Part shown: positions 46,286-55,810 of the stretch, in pieces | How the letters are laid out: the number at the start of each line of letters is the position of its first letter | How positions within the stretch are numbered: position 1 is the first letter of the stretch | Source of the DNA: Basidiobolus meristosporus CBS 931.73 | Taxonomy: Eukaryota; Basidiobolomycota; Basidiobolomycetes; Basidiobolales; Basidiobolaceae | Direction: 5' to 3' | Assembly (NCBI GenBank): GCA_002104905.1 | Contig: MCFE01000151.1 | Coordinates: 89,256-153,255 of the forward strand | Length of the DNA: 64,000 nucleotides | Program-made: the position numbers and the translations under genes | The notes under the pieces: model-generated | Seen by the model: only the letters and a program-made list of their open reading frames with translations | What the model was told of the DNA's origin: nothing | Databases searched by the model: none

Positions 46286-47645
46286 ATGAGAAGGTCCGGA
46301 TTTATCACGATGCTATGTTGGTATCTTCTGATGATCGCTCTACATCCCCACGTCCTCGGATGCGAGCAGATCACGAAACGCAGAGAGATCCACCAACTAT
46401 CGGACGTGGAACGAATTAACTTCATTAACGCCCTAAAAGAGCTTAAAGAATCTGGCGAATACGACAGATTGACCAAACTCCATGTGCTGGCTTTCAAAAA
46501 CGTCCACGGAAAACCCTCGTTTTTCCCTTGGCATAGAAAATCGTTGCGGGAATTTGAGCTGGCCTTGCAGCAGATAGACCCTTCACTAGCCGTACCATAT
46601 TGGGTAAGCGATCACGATGTGCTTCGCCAATCAATCATTTCTAACCGGCTTCTTAGGACTGGACTTTGGATTCACAAGCACCAGAGACCAGCAAGGTATT
46701 TGAATGGTTTGGGGGAAACGGAGTCTCGGCTGGTAACTGTGTTGATGATTTCCCACTAGCTTCATGGGAAACGGTGTCCCCTCAAGAAAGCTGCTTACGA
46801 AGGCAATTCACCCTGAACGGGGACAAGATCCCACCCTTCTACCCACCAGAGGTCATAGAAGAGGCTGTATCGGCCTCCGAGAGTTTCGAAGAGCTGCGCC
46901 AGGTGATTGAGCTGGGGCCACACGGCAGTGTGCACCTTGGAATCAACGGACATATGAGTCAATACAACAGTCCCAATGAGTAAGTGGCCTCTGTCCTTAC
47001 ATCAAGCAGATGCAAACCTGTCCTAAACCGCATGTGTAAAGCCCACTGTTCTGGCTTCATCACGCTTTTATAGATAAGATTTGGGCTGATTGGCAGAATA
47101 GACACGGCGACCAGGTCGACCCTTACGCGAACGAAGAATTCTCCATCCACGACACCTTGCCTCAATTCAGCACCACAGTAGAGGAGGTTTTGAACCTCAC
47201 GGACCTGTGCTACGAATATGTGGATGAGCGGTCGACCCCCGACTCTAGCAACCAGAACACCCGTCTACCAGATTTCCTCGCCCACTTCTCAGGGCAGCTG
47301 CAGAACATCTGGAAAAGTACCCAGAACATCCCTAGGGATTTCATCCACCCGCCCGACTACTCGAAGATCTACGGTGGCCCTAACGCTGGCGACCGAACCG
47401 AAACAAAGAAGCTGAGGTTTCCCTTGGGGTTGCCCAAAGAATACATAGACATGATGGGGTGGAACTTGACTACGGTGCGCAAGTACGAGTCCAAGTTCGC
47501 CAGAATCATTTCCGTTATCAACCGCTCTTCAGAATACCTCTCCCCAGCTTCCCTGATCAAGCGCGGGATTGGCCGACGCATGAAAGACATCTGGTCCAAA
47601 GTAAGGACCTGGAACTCTACCAAACCAACTTTCCAAAGTAGTTGA
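46286..47645 (+). CDS. Secreted tyrosinase-family copper enzyme
   Basis: Oxidises monophenols and/or o-diphenols to quinones with a two-copper site; in fungi linked to melanin and wall cross-linking. Three exons in phase: 46286-46603, 46657-46979, 47042-47645, giving 414 residues. A signal peptide is evident (MRRSGFITMLCWYLLMIAL..). Copper A ligands sit in KLHV..., VHGKPSFFPWHRKSL; after the first intron comes the conserved YWDWTLDSQ. Copper B ligands are HGSVHLGI and, across the second intron, FWLHHAFIDKIW. C-terminal to the core the family similarity fades. After the TGA at 47645 another frame stays open to 47893 (VEYPDDSYEDQLGFKN..), which may be a further exon or a frameshifted tail. Phenol substrate cannot be told from sequence. 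Confidence 0.9.
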
Positions 47646-48692
47646 ATATCCTGATGATAGTTACGAGGATCAGCTGGGTTTTAAGAATATTCAGCTAGAC
47701 AGTTACAAACCCAAGCAAACTGTATACTACAATATCACAGTAAACTCCCCTGATAATATGAAATCAACATTACTATTCCTCGAGCAGTATATTCGTGTAG
47801 CTACACAGCTTTATGTCGGCCAGTTCGCTCAACACTCGCGCGCCAGTGAGGCAGCAGGCGTTGCAGTACCCAAAGACGGCACGAACAATAGCTAGTCTGG
47901 AATTGAGCTACTCGAAACTTTCCGCCACCTTGGCACCCGAGTGGTTTTTTCCACCGCAGCTATTGGCTTAGCGGGCGTTGGCGTTCACGCAAGCCTTGCA
48001 GAGGGCATAGAGCAGAGTTCATCCGCCCTTCAGATCAGATATGGCACCCGCCAAGACTGCCATCAGAATATCTATCCAACTCACATGTCAATTGCATCGT
48101 CCTTCCATATTCATCAGGAAATGTACCACAAATAACAGGATCATCTGGCCAATACTTAGAGCATCGAATCAAACAAATCCTTTTATAAGCCAGGTCCTCA
48201 ATGATTGCATTCCAATGCCTAATCAGCTCTTCCCTACGATTATCAGAGTCTAAATACTGTTAGGCCTCTGGCCAATCATCAATAGACACAAGGAGGTACG
48301 TAATGAGGACGAAACATCCAGTGTCTATGTTGCCCTACTTGTAACTCTATCACTCATCAGACAATTAAGGACGGCGGCCGGTGATTGGCCGGGACAAAGG
48401 CCCATCATTATTAGAGCAGCTTTTCCCAACTATGCCCCTAAAGCAACAGAGTGGTGAAAACAAATGTGTTACCCGAGGTCGTATCTGCAACGTGGTTAGT
48501 TTTAGTTAGATAAACACTTAGTATAGCCCACCATACGGACTTAATATGGTATTCTCCTAGTGAAGGATCGCGACCAATCAGGCCGTGCGCGGCATGTAAT
48601 CTCTGGAGTGGCTCGCCAATGCCATATAAAAGTTTTGTCTGCCCTGCTTCCCCTTAGGTGCGAAGCCTTTCTTCACTGTCAATACCTTAGAA
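47646..48692. other. Intergenic tyrosinase / ECT1, with possible tyrosinase tail
   Basis: 47635-47893 is an open frame with protein-like composition directly after the tyrosinase stop. The rest (ORFs at 47941 and 48041) has no recognisable coding content. The last few hundred bases are the likely ECT1 promoter. Confidence 0.45.
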
Positions 48693-50016
<1,324 letters not shown>

Positions 50017-50841
50017 TTTTGTACATTACCATTTTATAAATCAGTAGAGTAACGCTGAACCCACCTTTAATAATACTTGATCTACGTGTGCTATTCTATT
50101 CAGTAAAAATATGAAATCATCAATATTAATATAATGCGGTTTATCCCCAACTTAACATTACAGTTCAAGTTACTAATTGTTTGCCAGAGTTACTGTGAAT
50201 GAGCGTGATTGTTTCCCATTCTACAAATCGGGAATGTTGGTGGAATGTGCGCCAATCCAAACAGCCAACGCTTGGTAAATAGGCTTAGGAAACGCCAGCA
50301 GCTGGCTTAGAACTTTAGAGAGCTGAACTAATAGCGGTCATAACAGTTCACTCATGTAGTTATTAGCGGACTTCAATGCTTGGAATCGGTGAGTGACTTT
50401 TGTACCAGAGTACGAGAACTAGGAGAAAGACGTATTCTCACGCATCAGTACATAGCTTTCGAAACCGTGGTACCATAGTAGTCATTTTCGCATAAGTGCA
50501 GTGTAAGCAGGAGAAATACACTGCAGTAGAAGTAGAGTTCACATAAAAACATCAAATAATCATCATCGCAATATGTAGTGAGTTGTAATAGATCACGTTT
50601 TAGTATGTCTATTAGTATTGGTTGGCCAAAGCTAAGTTGGCAGATTATCGTATTTGTGTTAGATCTTGATGGAGTTAGGTGCTTAAACTTGTTACACTAC
50701 CGATCAATCGGATACACAATCATATGAAGAACCTCAATCGTTGTTTCCCTTGGTATTATTATTGTTTTTTATTATGCTAATATTCTAAAAACCCGACTAT
50801 TCACTAATGACAAGGTTTGGAGCAATAACCATACTGTACAG
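50017..50841. other. Non-coding stretch after ECT1
   Basis: ECT1 3' UTR at the left. No ORF, repeat or RNA gene supported. Confidence 0.5.
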
Positions 50842-50871
50842 GTCAACTCACGTCAACTCACGTCAACTCCC
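50842..50871. repeat. Triple 10-bp tandem repeat
   Basis: GTCAACTCAC twice, then GTCAACTCCC. On the minus strand it creates two GTGAGT splice-donor-like sites 10 nt apart at the end of an open reading frame. Confidence 0.8.
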
Positions 50872-51587
50872 AATTCGTGAGCAGCCTGAAGGGTCCCAAT
50901 TAGACTCCGGAGGGGTTTATGGCCTAGAAGTATCAGGTCAGCATGATCGGGGGACAGAAACTCGCTAGTTAGATAGTCACGAGTGTCGTGGATCTCAAAG
51001 ACATCGGAACCATTTTTTTCAGCGCGAATAATAGCATTGGGAGGTAAAAGAACGGCGTGGGCAAGGAAGTTCGGAAATATGGATCCATTACTTTGGAAAC
51101 GGATTGGCACTCAAGACCGTGTGGTCCGAATCTCGCAAGCCTTAGATCATTTGTTTGAACAGATCTAATCGTTCACTTGGGTTACCAGTGTGCCTTATAC
51201 CTAGCAATTGTCAATACATCCAGCCTCTTCCATTGGCTGTGTATTGCTCAACCTGATCTAATTTTCTCTTACATCTCGTATATGCTACACTTTCGAAGTA
51301 CCCGGCTTTCTCAGTGAGCATGTAAACACAAGGGTAGGAAGTAGTATCATCTGTATGCGTAGCTCCCTTCAGCCCGGCGTAGCCAGAAATTCGAGACCGA
51401 GTCCTGCTTGGCATTCAATACTAAACTCCTTACTCACATTAGTAGTATTCGAGCTATGGAAGTGTAAATGATGGAGTTTTAGGATAGCAAAGGGATACTT
51501 GGTGCTTACAAGGTACAGGGGAAAGTGGAGCTTTCGGAGTGAGCGGATATGTGGTAAGACGTAGTCGGAAGGAGCACCCGTAACCAC
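50853..51587 (-). CDS. Possible multi-exon gene, unrecognised
   Basis: Three minus-strand open pieces have a protein-like look: about 51587-51500 (HIRSLRKLHFPLYL), 51414-51211 (GYAGLKGATHTDDTTSYPCV, KAGYFESVAYTRCKRKLDQ) and 51147-50853 (FQSNGSIFPNFLAHAVLLPP, EIHDTRDYLTSEFLSPDHAD, LGVDVS). Between them are GTAAGC and AG sites that could be introns, but I could not fix a consistent gene model, a start or an end. No family recognised. It may equally be a decayed gene. Function unknown. Confidence 0.3.
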
Positions 51588-51751
51588 CCAAGAGCAACTT
51601 ATGCCAAGAGATCAGTCAAAATAACGAAGCATGTTTGATAAATGGAACATGGCGTAGCGGGTCAGCATATATATACATCGAAGAAGCGATCTGCGAGAAT
51701 TAAAACTTATTCAGTCATCGTCCTAAAAGCCACTGTACTAAAGGGAGTATG

Positions 51752-52360
51752 CTAGCTACATTCTGGGATTATTCTAACTAAACAAGTGCAGAGTCGTTGT
51801 GATAAAGTGTTTATTGACTTCTTCGGTTGCCCCGAATTGACCTCGGTATACTTGTCCAAGGCTTGATGAAGTTTACCCCACAGGCCGCCATGACAATTCT
51901 TAACCTCCTCCCACTCCCTCAGGGTTTCGCTTAAAATCATCAGCCAGCCACCAACAATGAAATCCGCATAGGATGCCTTTTCGCCCTCAAGGAATGGCCC
52001 ATTGCTACGTTCATAGAACTTATTGAGCACTCCGAGAGCTGTTTTGAATGTTTCGAGTGTCCGCGTTCTCTCTTCTCCCTCATGATTTAAATTGGCCCAT
52101 TTCTCTTTACCTGCTCTCCATACAAAATCTGCTTTGCTCTTTTCAGCGGTTCGGGTCAAAAGGAATGCCATGAACGAATAGAAAGAATACCTGGACAAAA
52201 ATGGCATCCACTTGTGCGTTGAACGCCACGTGAAGACCTATTGTCGAGGGTGGGAACAATGTCTGGCCATTTGGATATATTTCATCAAGACAGAGTGTAA
52301 TATCAAATGAGTCTCCTATGATTTCTCCGGTGAAATGATCTTCAATGATTGGCAGGGTAT
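51752..52360 (-). pseudogene. Glutathione S-transferase gene, 5' part removed by a LINE insertion
   Basis: The minus strand from 52360 reads YTLPIIEDHFTGEIIGDSFD, the end of a GST thioredoxin-like domain, then HVAFNAQVDAIFVQ. The frame changes by one base near 52190 and continues as YSFYSFMAFLLTRTAEKSKA, then the C-terminal helical domain with NGPFLEGEKASYADFIVGGW and HGGLWGKLHQALDKYTEVN, as in fungal Ure2/etherase-like GSTs. Everything upstream of YTLP is replaced by the CCCTAA tail of a LINE at 52361. The one-base frame change could be a missed intron of unusual kind but looks like a lesion. The missing front half is not in this window. The gene is almost certainly dead. Confidence 0.82.
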
Positions 52361-53270
52361 AGGGCTAGGGTTAGGGGGAGACAGTCACCAACAGGTGAAA
52401 TCTTTATTTCAGTTGAAATAAAGAAGTCAGCGCTACTTTTGTAGCTTTGATACAAGAGTGTGTAGCTGAGGGGAATTTGTATGTAAGTTAATAACAAGTG
52501 ATGATAGTTCTTCAGTGCTCAAGACACTGTTCAAAGGGATGGGGGGTAGCAAGAGAGGTAAGAATGACTTGTGAACAACATTAATGAGGGGAATATGATA
52601 AGGATCAATATTCATCATAAAGAGAGTGTGCAGCTTCAGATACTGCTGCCAAAGGTCTGTCAAGTTCTTCAGGTAGGCCAGCTTGGGTTTTTCTGACTGC
52701 AGAATATAGTGAGAAAACTTCTTGACTTCAGGATCTCCAAGTAGAGTTCTCCAGCAGGAGCCAAGTGTAGTGTGGTGTGTTCTCTTCCAGGCCTTGATCA
52801 GTGGGTTGTTGCAGTGGTGAAGTCTGAGATATAATCTGGTTCTAAGGTAGAGAAGTCTGATCTTGTAGGGCATAAAGCCAAAAGCACCAAGAATAGCATG
52901 TATGTAGAGGCATTCAGGTAGATGAGGCACTAAGGAGGTAATACACCAGACTGCAAGCTTGTCAAGCTTAGTGCAGTCTCTAGAAGTAAGAGAGAGAAGT
53001 GGTAAGCCAAATTCCAGGACAGGGAAGACAAACTGCTTGAGTACAAGGAGGCAGCTGGGAGCTGAAGTTGTAGGAGGAGTTACAGCCAGTAGCTTGTGGA
53101 GTGCTTGTTTTGCCAGGATAATTCTCTTCTTCAGGTGTGCTCCAGAGTCTAGTCCAGTAGGAAAGAAAGAAAAGCCAAGATATGTAGCAGAAACCTGAAC
53201 AGGTAGAGTGCAGCTCTCTAAGTAGAGAGGGCAACCCAAATGTACTGTCTTTGCAATGGAAAGCTGGAGA
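52361..53270 (-). mobile_element. LINE copy A, 5'-truncated in ORF2
   Basis: Non-LTR retrotransposon fragment holding only the C-terminal part of the reverse transcriptase protein (ORF 53239-52433: VSATYLGFSFFPTGLDSGAH, AILGAFGFMPYKIRLLYLRT), matching 56540-55811 of LINE copy 1. It ends with two hairpins and a CCCCCTAACCCTAGCCCT-like tail that runs into the GST gene. Its 5' end starts abruptly (CTCCAGCTTTCC) right after the tail of LINE copy D. Truncation at the 5' end is the usual result of incomplete target-primed reverse transcription. Confidence 0.9.
52385..52423 (-). other. LINE 3' double hairpin (copy A)
   Basis: TCACC-AACA-GGTGA (52385-52398) and CTTTATTTCA-GT-TGAAATAAAG (52402-52423), both perfect. 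They lie between the ORF end and the telomere-like tail. Confidence 0.8.
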
Positions 53271-54026
53271 GGGTTAGGGGAGGGAAAGTCACCAAGTTGG
53301 TGAAATCTTTATTTGAGTCAAAAATTAATCTAAGTACAAATAAAGAAGCCAATTAAGAAGTGTAGAACCTCTCTAATGAGTAATCTAATTTATGTTTTGT
53401 TTCATCTCTAATGTTTGTTTCTACAAGGTAAAGCTCATCAGGGGTCAATATATAATTCAAGGGTTTTGGGGGAAGTACAAACTGTAGATGATTCTGATTA
53501 ATATAATCCAAGACTGGAACCCAGCCTGGGATTAGGTGTAGTAGGAAAGATGTGTGGACTTGTAAGTAGCTCTGCTACATAGATCTTAGATGGTCCTGTG
53601 CCAGTATTCTTGGTTTCTCAGCTTTTTGAAGTTTTGAAGCAAGCTCTGTTACTACAGCAGAGCCAACCAGGGTGTGCCAGCAAGAAGATTTCAGGGAGGA
53701 GTTAGATTTAAGCCATTATTTGATGGAGGGGTTATGTGATTTCTGAAGTTTCAATAGGAAGGAAGCATGGAGATGGACCATTTGGATTTGGCATAGGTAG
53801 AACCCAAAGGCTCCATTAGTTGCATGGATATAGGGAGATACTGGAAGATAAGGTACCAAGGATCTGATACACTGATGGAGAAATTAATCCAGGTGGTGAA
53901 GTTCTCTGGAGGTTAGGGGTATAATGTGGAGACCAAGTTCAAGTACCAGCAGTACATACCACTTTAGAAGTATAGGGATCTTTTGAATTGAAGTTTCTGG
54001 AGTGACTACTACCAGAAGCTTTTTAA
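53271..54026 (-). mobile_element. LINE copy D, 5'-truncated, second subfamily
   Basis: The minus strand holds a broken C-terminal part of a reverse transcriptase protein (pieces such as YLPVSPYIHATNGAFGFYL and TNIRDETKHKLDY), related to but distinct from copy A. Stops interrupt it. It ends with the double hairpin and a CCCCTAACCCT tail at 53271-53280, to which LINE A is joined. Its upstream end meets a copia LTR at 54027. Confidence 0.8.
53289..53345 (-). other. LINE 3' double hairpin (copy D)
   Basis: TCACCAA-G-TTGGTGA (53289-53303) and CTTTATTTG / CAAATAAAG (53307-53315 with 53337-53345), both perfect; the second has a 21-nt loop. Confidence 0.78.
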
Positions 54027-54828
54027 TGTTGTAAGAGTCTTGGAGATATTGGAAGTGATTGGGAGGACAAGTAGATTATGTGGTTTTCACTTAATGATTT
54101 ATTGAATGTGAAAGAAGTATTTATAGGTTGACATGGTCTTGGCATTACAGACACATAGAATTGGTAAAGAAAGGTCCCAAGCACATGTGTGCAAAGTTTG
54201 GGGCTGTTTGGACAACTTTGAGAATTTTCATGTTCTGGGTACCTGGTATTTTGGTGAAAATATTCCAAGTGAATCCCAACAAGAAATTTGGTCAGTATCT
54301 TCTAGGATTTGAGGATAATGATTTAAGTGACTAAGTTAGGTGACTATTTAGGTGGAATTACAAATTCTTACAACTCTCCCACTCAGCTAAATGCTCATAC
54401 TGACTAGTGCTAATTTTGACCTAAGCTATTCAAACTTGTCTCTAGCTAATGGTTTTGTAAATATGTCTGCTACCATTTCATCTGAAGGACAGTAAGCTAA
54501 GTTAGCTAAGTTAGTCTCCATAGCTTCACATATGAAATAATGTCTTATATCTATGTGCTTAGTTCTAGCATGAAAAGTTGGATTTCTAGCTAATTGAATA
54601 CATCCTTGATTATCTTGAAATAAAGTAATAGGCGTTTTTTGACATAGGCCTAAATCTGTAAAAAGCTTTCTTAACCACATTGCTTCATTTGTAGCTTCAC
54701 AGGCTGCCATATACTCTGCCTCTGTGGTAGAAAGTGCAATGGTTGGTTGCTTTCTTGAATTCTGTGAAATTGCTCCTTGATATTAAGAAAGATGTATCCT
54801 GTGGTAGAACTTCTGTCTTCCAAATTTT
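54027..54828 (-). mobile_element. Ty1/copia 3' fragment with LTR
   Basis: LTR at 54027 to about 54373 with the purine tract region (CTCCCACTCAGCTAAATG on the plus strand) beside it, then minus-strand RNase H and the pol C-terminus (ORF 54710-54426: LRKLFTDLGLCQKTPITLFQ, FHARTKHIDIRHYF). The copy stops near 54828 inside RNase H, where the tail of LINE copy 2 begins. It closely matches 62510-63280 in reverse. Confidence 0.88.
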
Positions 54829-54853
54829 GTCCTTAGGGTTGGGGGGATGATCA

Positions 54854-54893
54854 TCACCAATGGGTGAAATCTTTATTTAAATAATAAATAAAG
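54854..54893 (-). other. LINE 3' double hairpin (copy 2)
   Basis: TCACC-AATG-GGTGA (54854-54867) and CTTTATTTA-AATAA-TAAATAAAG (54871-54893), both perfect, though loop and stem ends differ in sequence from copy A. Confidence 0.78.
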
Positions 54894-54932
54894 AAGCCAA
54901 GTTTGAATATGAATATCTGAGATGCAGGAAGC

Positions 54933-55733
54933 CTACAAGATAAACTTGGACTTTGCTGTATCCCAAATATCCTCAATATCAAAGTCTAGAGGAGAGTGTA
55001 GCAAGACTGCTTGTTCACTGTAGTATTTCTTGAGGAAGTTTGTGACTCGAAGGGAAGGAGAGTTTTTCAACAAGCTGGTAAATCTTTTGAGGAGTTCTTT
55101 TTCCAGAGAGAATGGCACAAAGAGTGGAATGTCCAAATGATGTCTGAATATATGCTCTGAGAGCTCCCAATCTAGCATATTTTTGACTTCCTCTGTAAAA
55201 TCTTCAACAATATCTTTGTCAAGAATAACTTCCAAGAGATCCCTGGCAATGTACTGAATGTTAATAATCTTGGGCATATGAATACCTAGGTCCTTGAGGT
55301 AGTTTCTTTGTTCTGATATTGGGAGATATCCTGCATTTCTGAAATAGCAAACAGCCCAGTTGGCAGTAGGAGGAGTATCAAGGCTGACAGGGAATCTTCT
55401 TCTGGCTTTAGAGTGCACTGGCTTAGGAGACTGTCTTGATGGAAGGGCAGCTGGTTTTGGATGAGCTTGAAGTGCTTGGGAGTAGGTCTGAGTACAAGTA
55501 GTAGAAGTTCCTGGTTGCTGAGAATTTTCAGATTGACTGGATGAAGAGCTAATTGAGGGGTTGCAAGGTAAGGAAGAAGCTGAAAGAGAAGTGGAGAGGG
55601 CTGGGTGAAGTTCAGAAAGAGTTTTGAAAAGAATTTGGGTCTGAGATTTCAACATTGAGTTTTCAGCATCAAGAAGAGAAACTCTTTGTTCAAGGTAAGA
55701 AGTCTGTAAAGAGTGAAAGTTAGGTAAAGACAT
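54933..55733 (-). CDS. LINE ORF1 protein (copy 2)
   Basis: 266 residues. The N-terminus is a leucine/glutamine-rich coiled coil (SYLEQRVSLLDAENSMLKSQ), then a Ser/Pro/Gln-rich linker with a basic patch (HSKARRRF), then a folded domain (NWAVCYFRNAGYLPISEQRN, KIINIQYIARDLLEVILDKD) of the kind found in RNA-binding ORF1 proteins that chaperone LINE RNA. The fold is inferred, not seen as a strict motif. The same protein appears, diverged, at 63281-63777. The ATG lies at the very junction with the upstream tail, so the true start may differ. Confidence 0.7.
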   Translation of the reverse strand: MSLPNFHSLQTSYLEQRVSLLDAENSMLKSQTQILFKTLSELHPALSTSLSASSLPCNPSISSSSSQSENSQQPGTSTTCTQTYSQALQAHPKPAALPSRQSPKPVHSKARRRFPVSLDTPPTANWAVCYFRNAGYLPISEQRNYLKDLGIHMPKIINIQYIARDLLEVILDKDIVEDFTEEVKNMLDWELSEHIFRHHLDIPLFVPFSLEKELLKRFTSLLKNSPSLRVTNFLKKYYSEQAVLLHSPLDFDIEDIWDTAKSKFIL

Positions 55734-55762
55734 GGGTTAGGGTCAGGGTTAGGGGGAGACAG

Positions 55763-55801
55763 TCACCAACAAGTGAAATCTTTATTTTGGTTGAAACAAA
55801 G
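55763..55801 (-). other. LINE 3' double hairpin (copy 1)
   Basis: TCACC-AACA-AGTGA (55763-55776) and CTTTATTTTGGTTGAAACAAAG (55780-55801). As DNA each has mismatches, but on the minus-strand RNA the first and one of those in the second become G-U pairs. Confidence 0.75.
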
Positions 55802-55810
55802 AAGCCAGCG

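Larger units (their letters stand above)
54829..55733 (-). mobile_element. LINE copy 2: ORF1 only, with LINE 3' end
   Basis: It runs from directly after the tail of LINE copy 1 (55734) to a CCAACCCTAAGGAC-like tail. It holds an intact ORF1 and then, within about 40 nt of the stop, the double hairpin. ORF2 (endonuclease and reverse transcriptase) is absent, so if mobile it would depend on another element's enzyme. Confidence 0.75.

Noticed and set aside
52361-55760. A true telomere or interstitial telomere repeat
   Set aside because: The TTAGGG-like units number only two to four, are degenerate, and always sit at LINE 3' ends, so they are element tails or target remnants.
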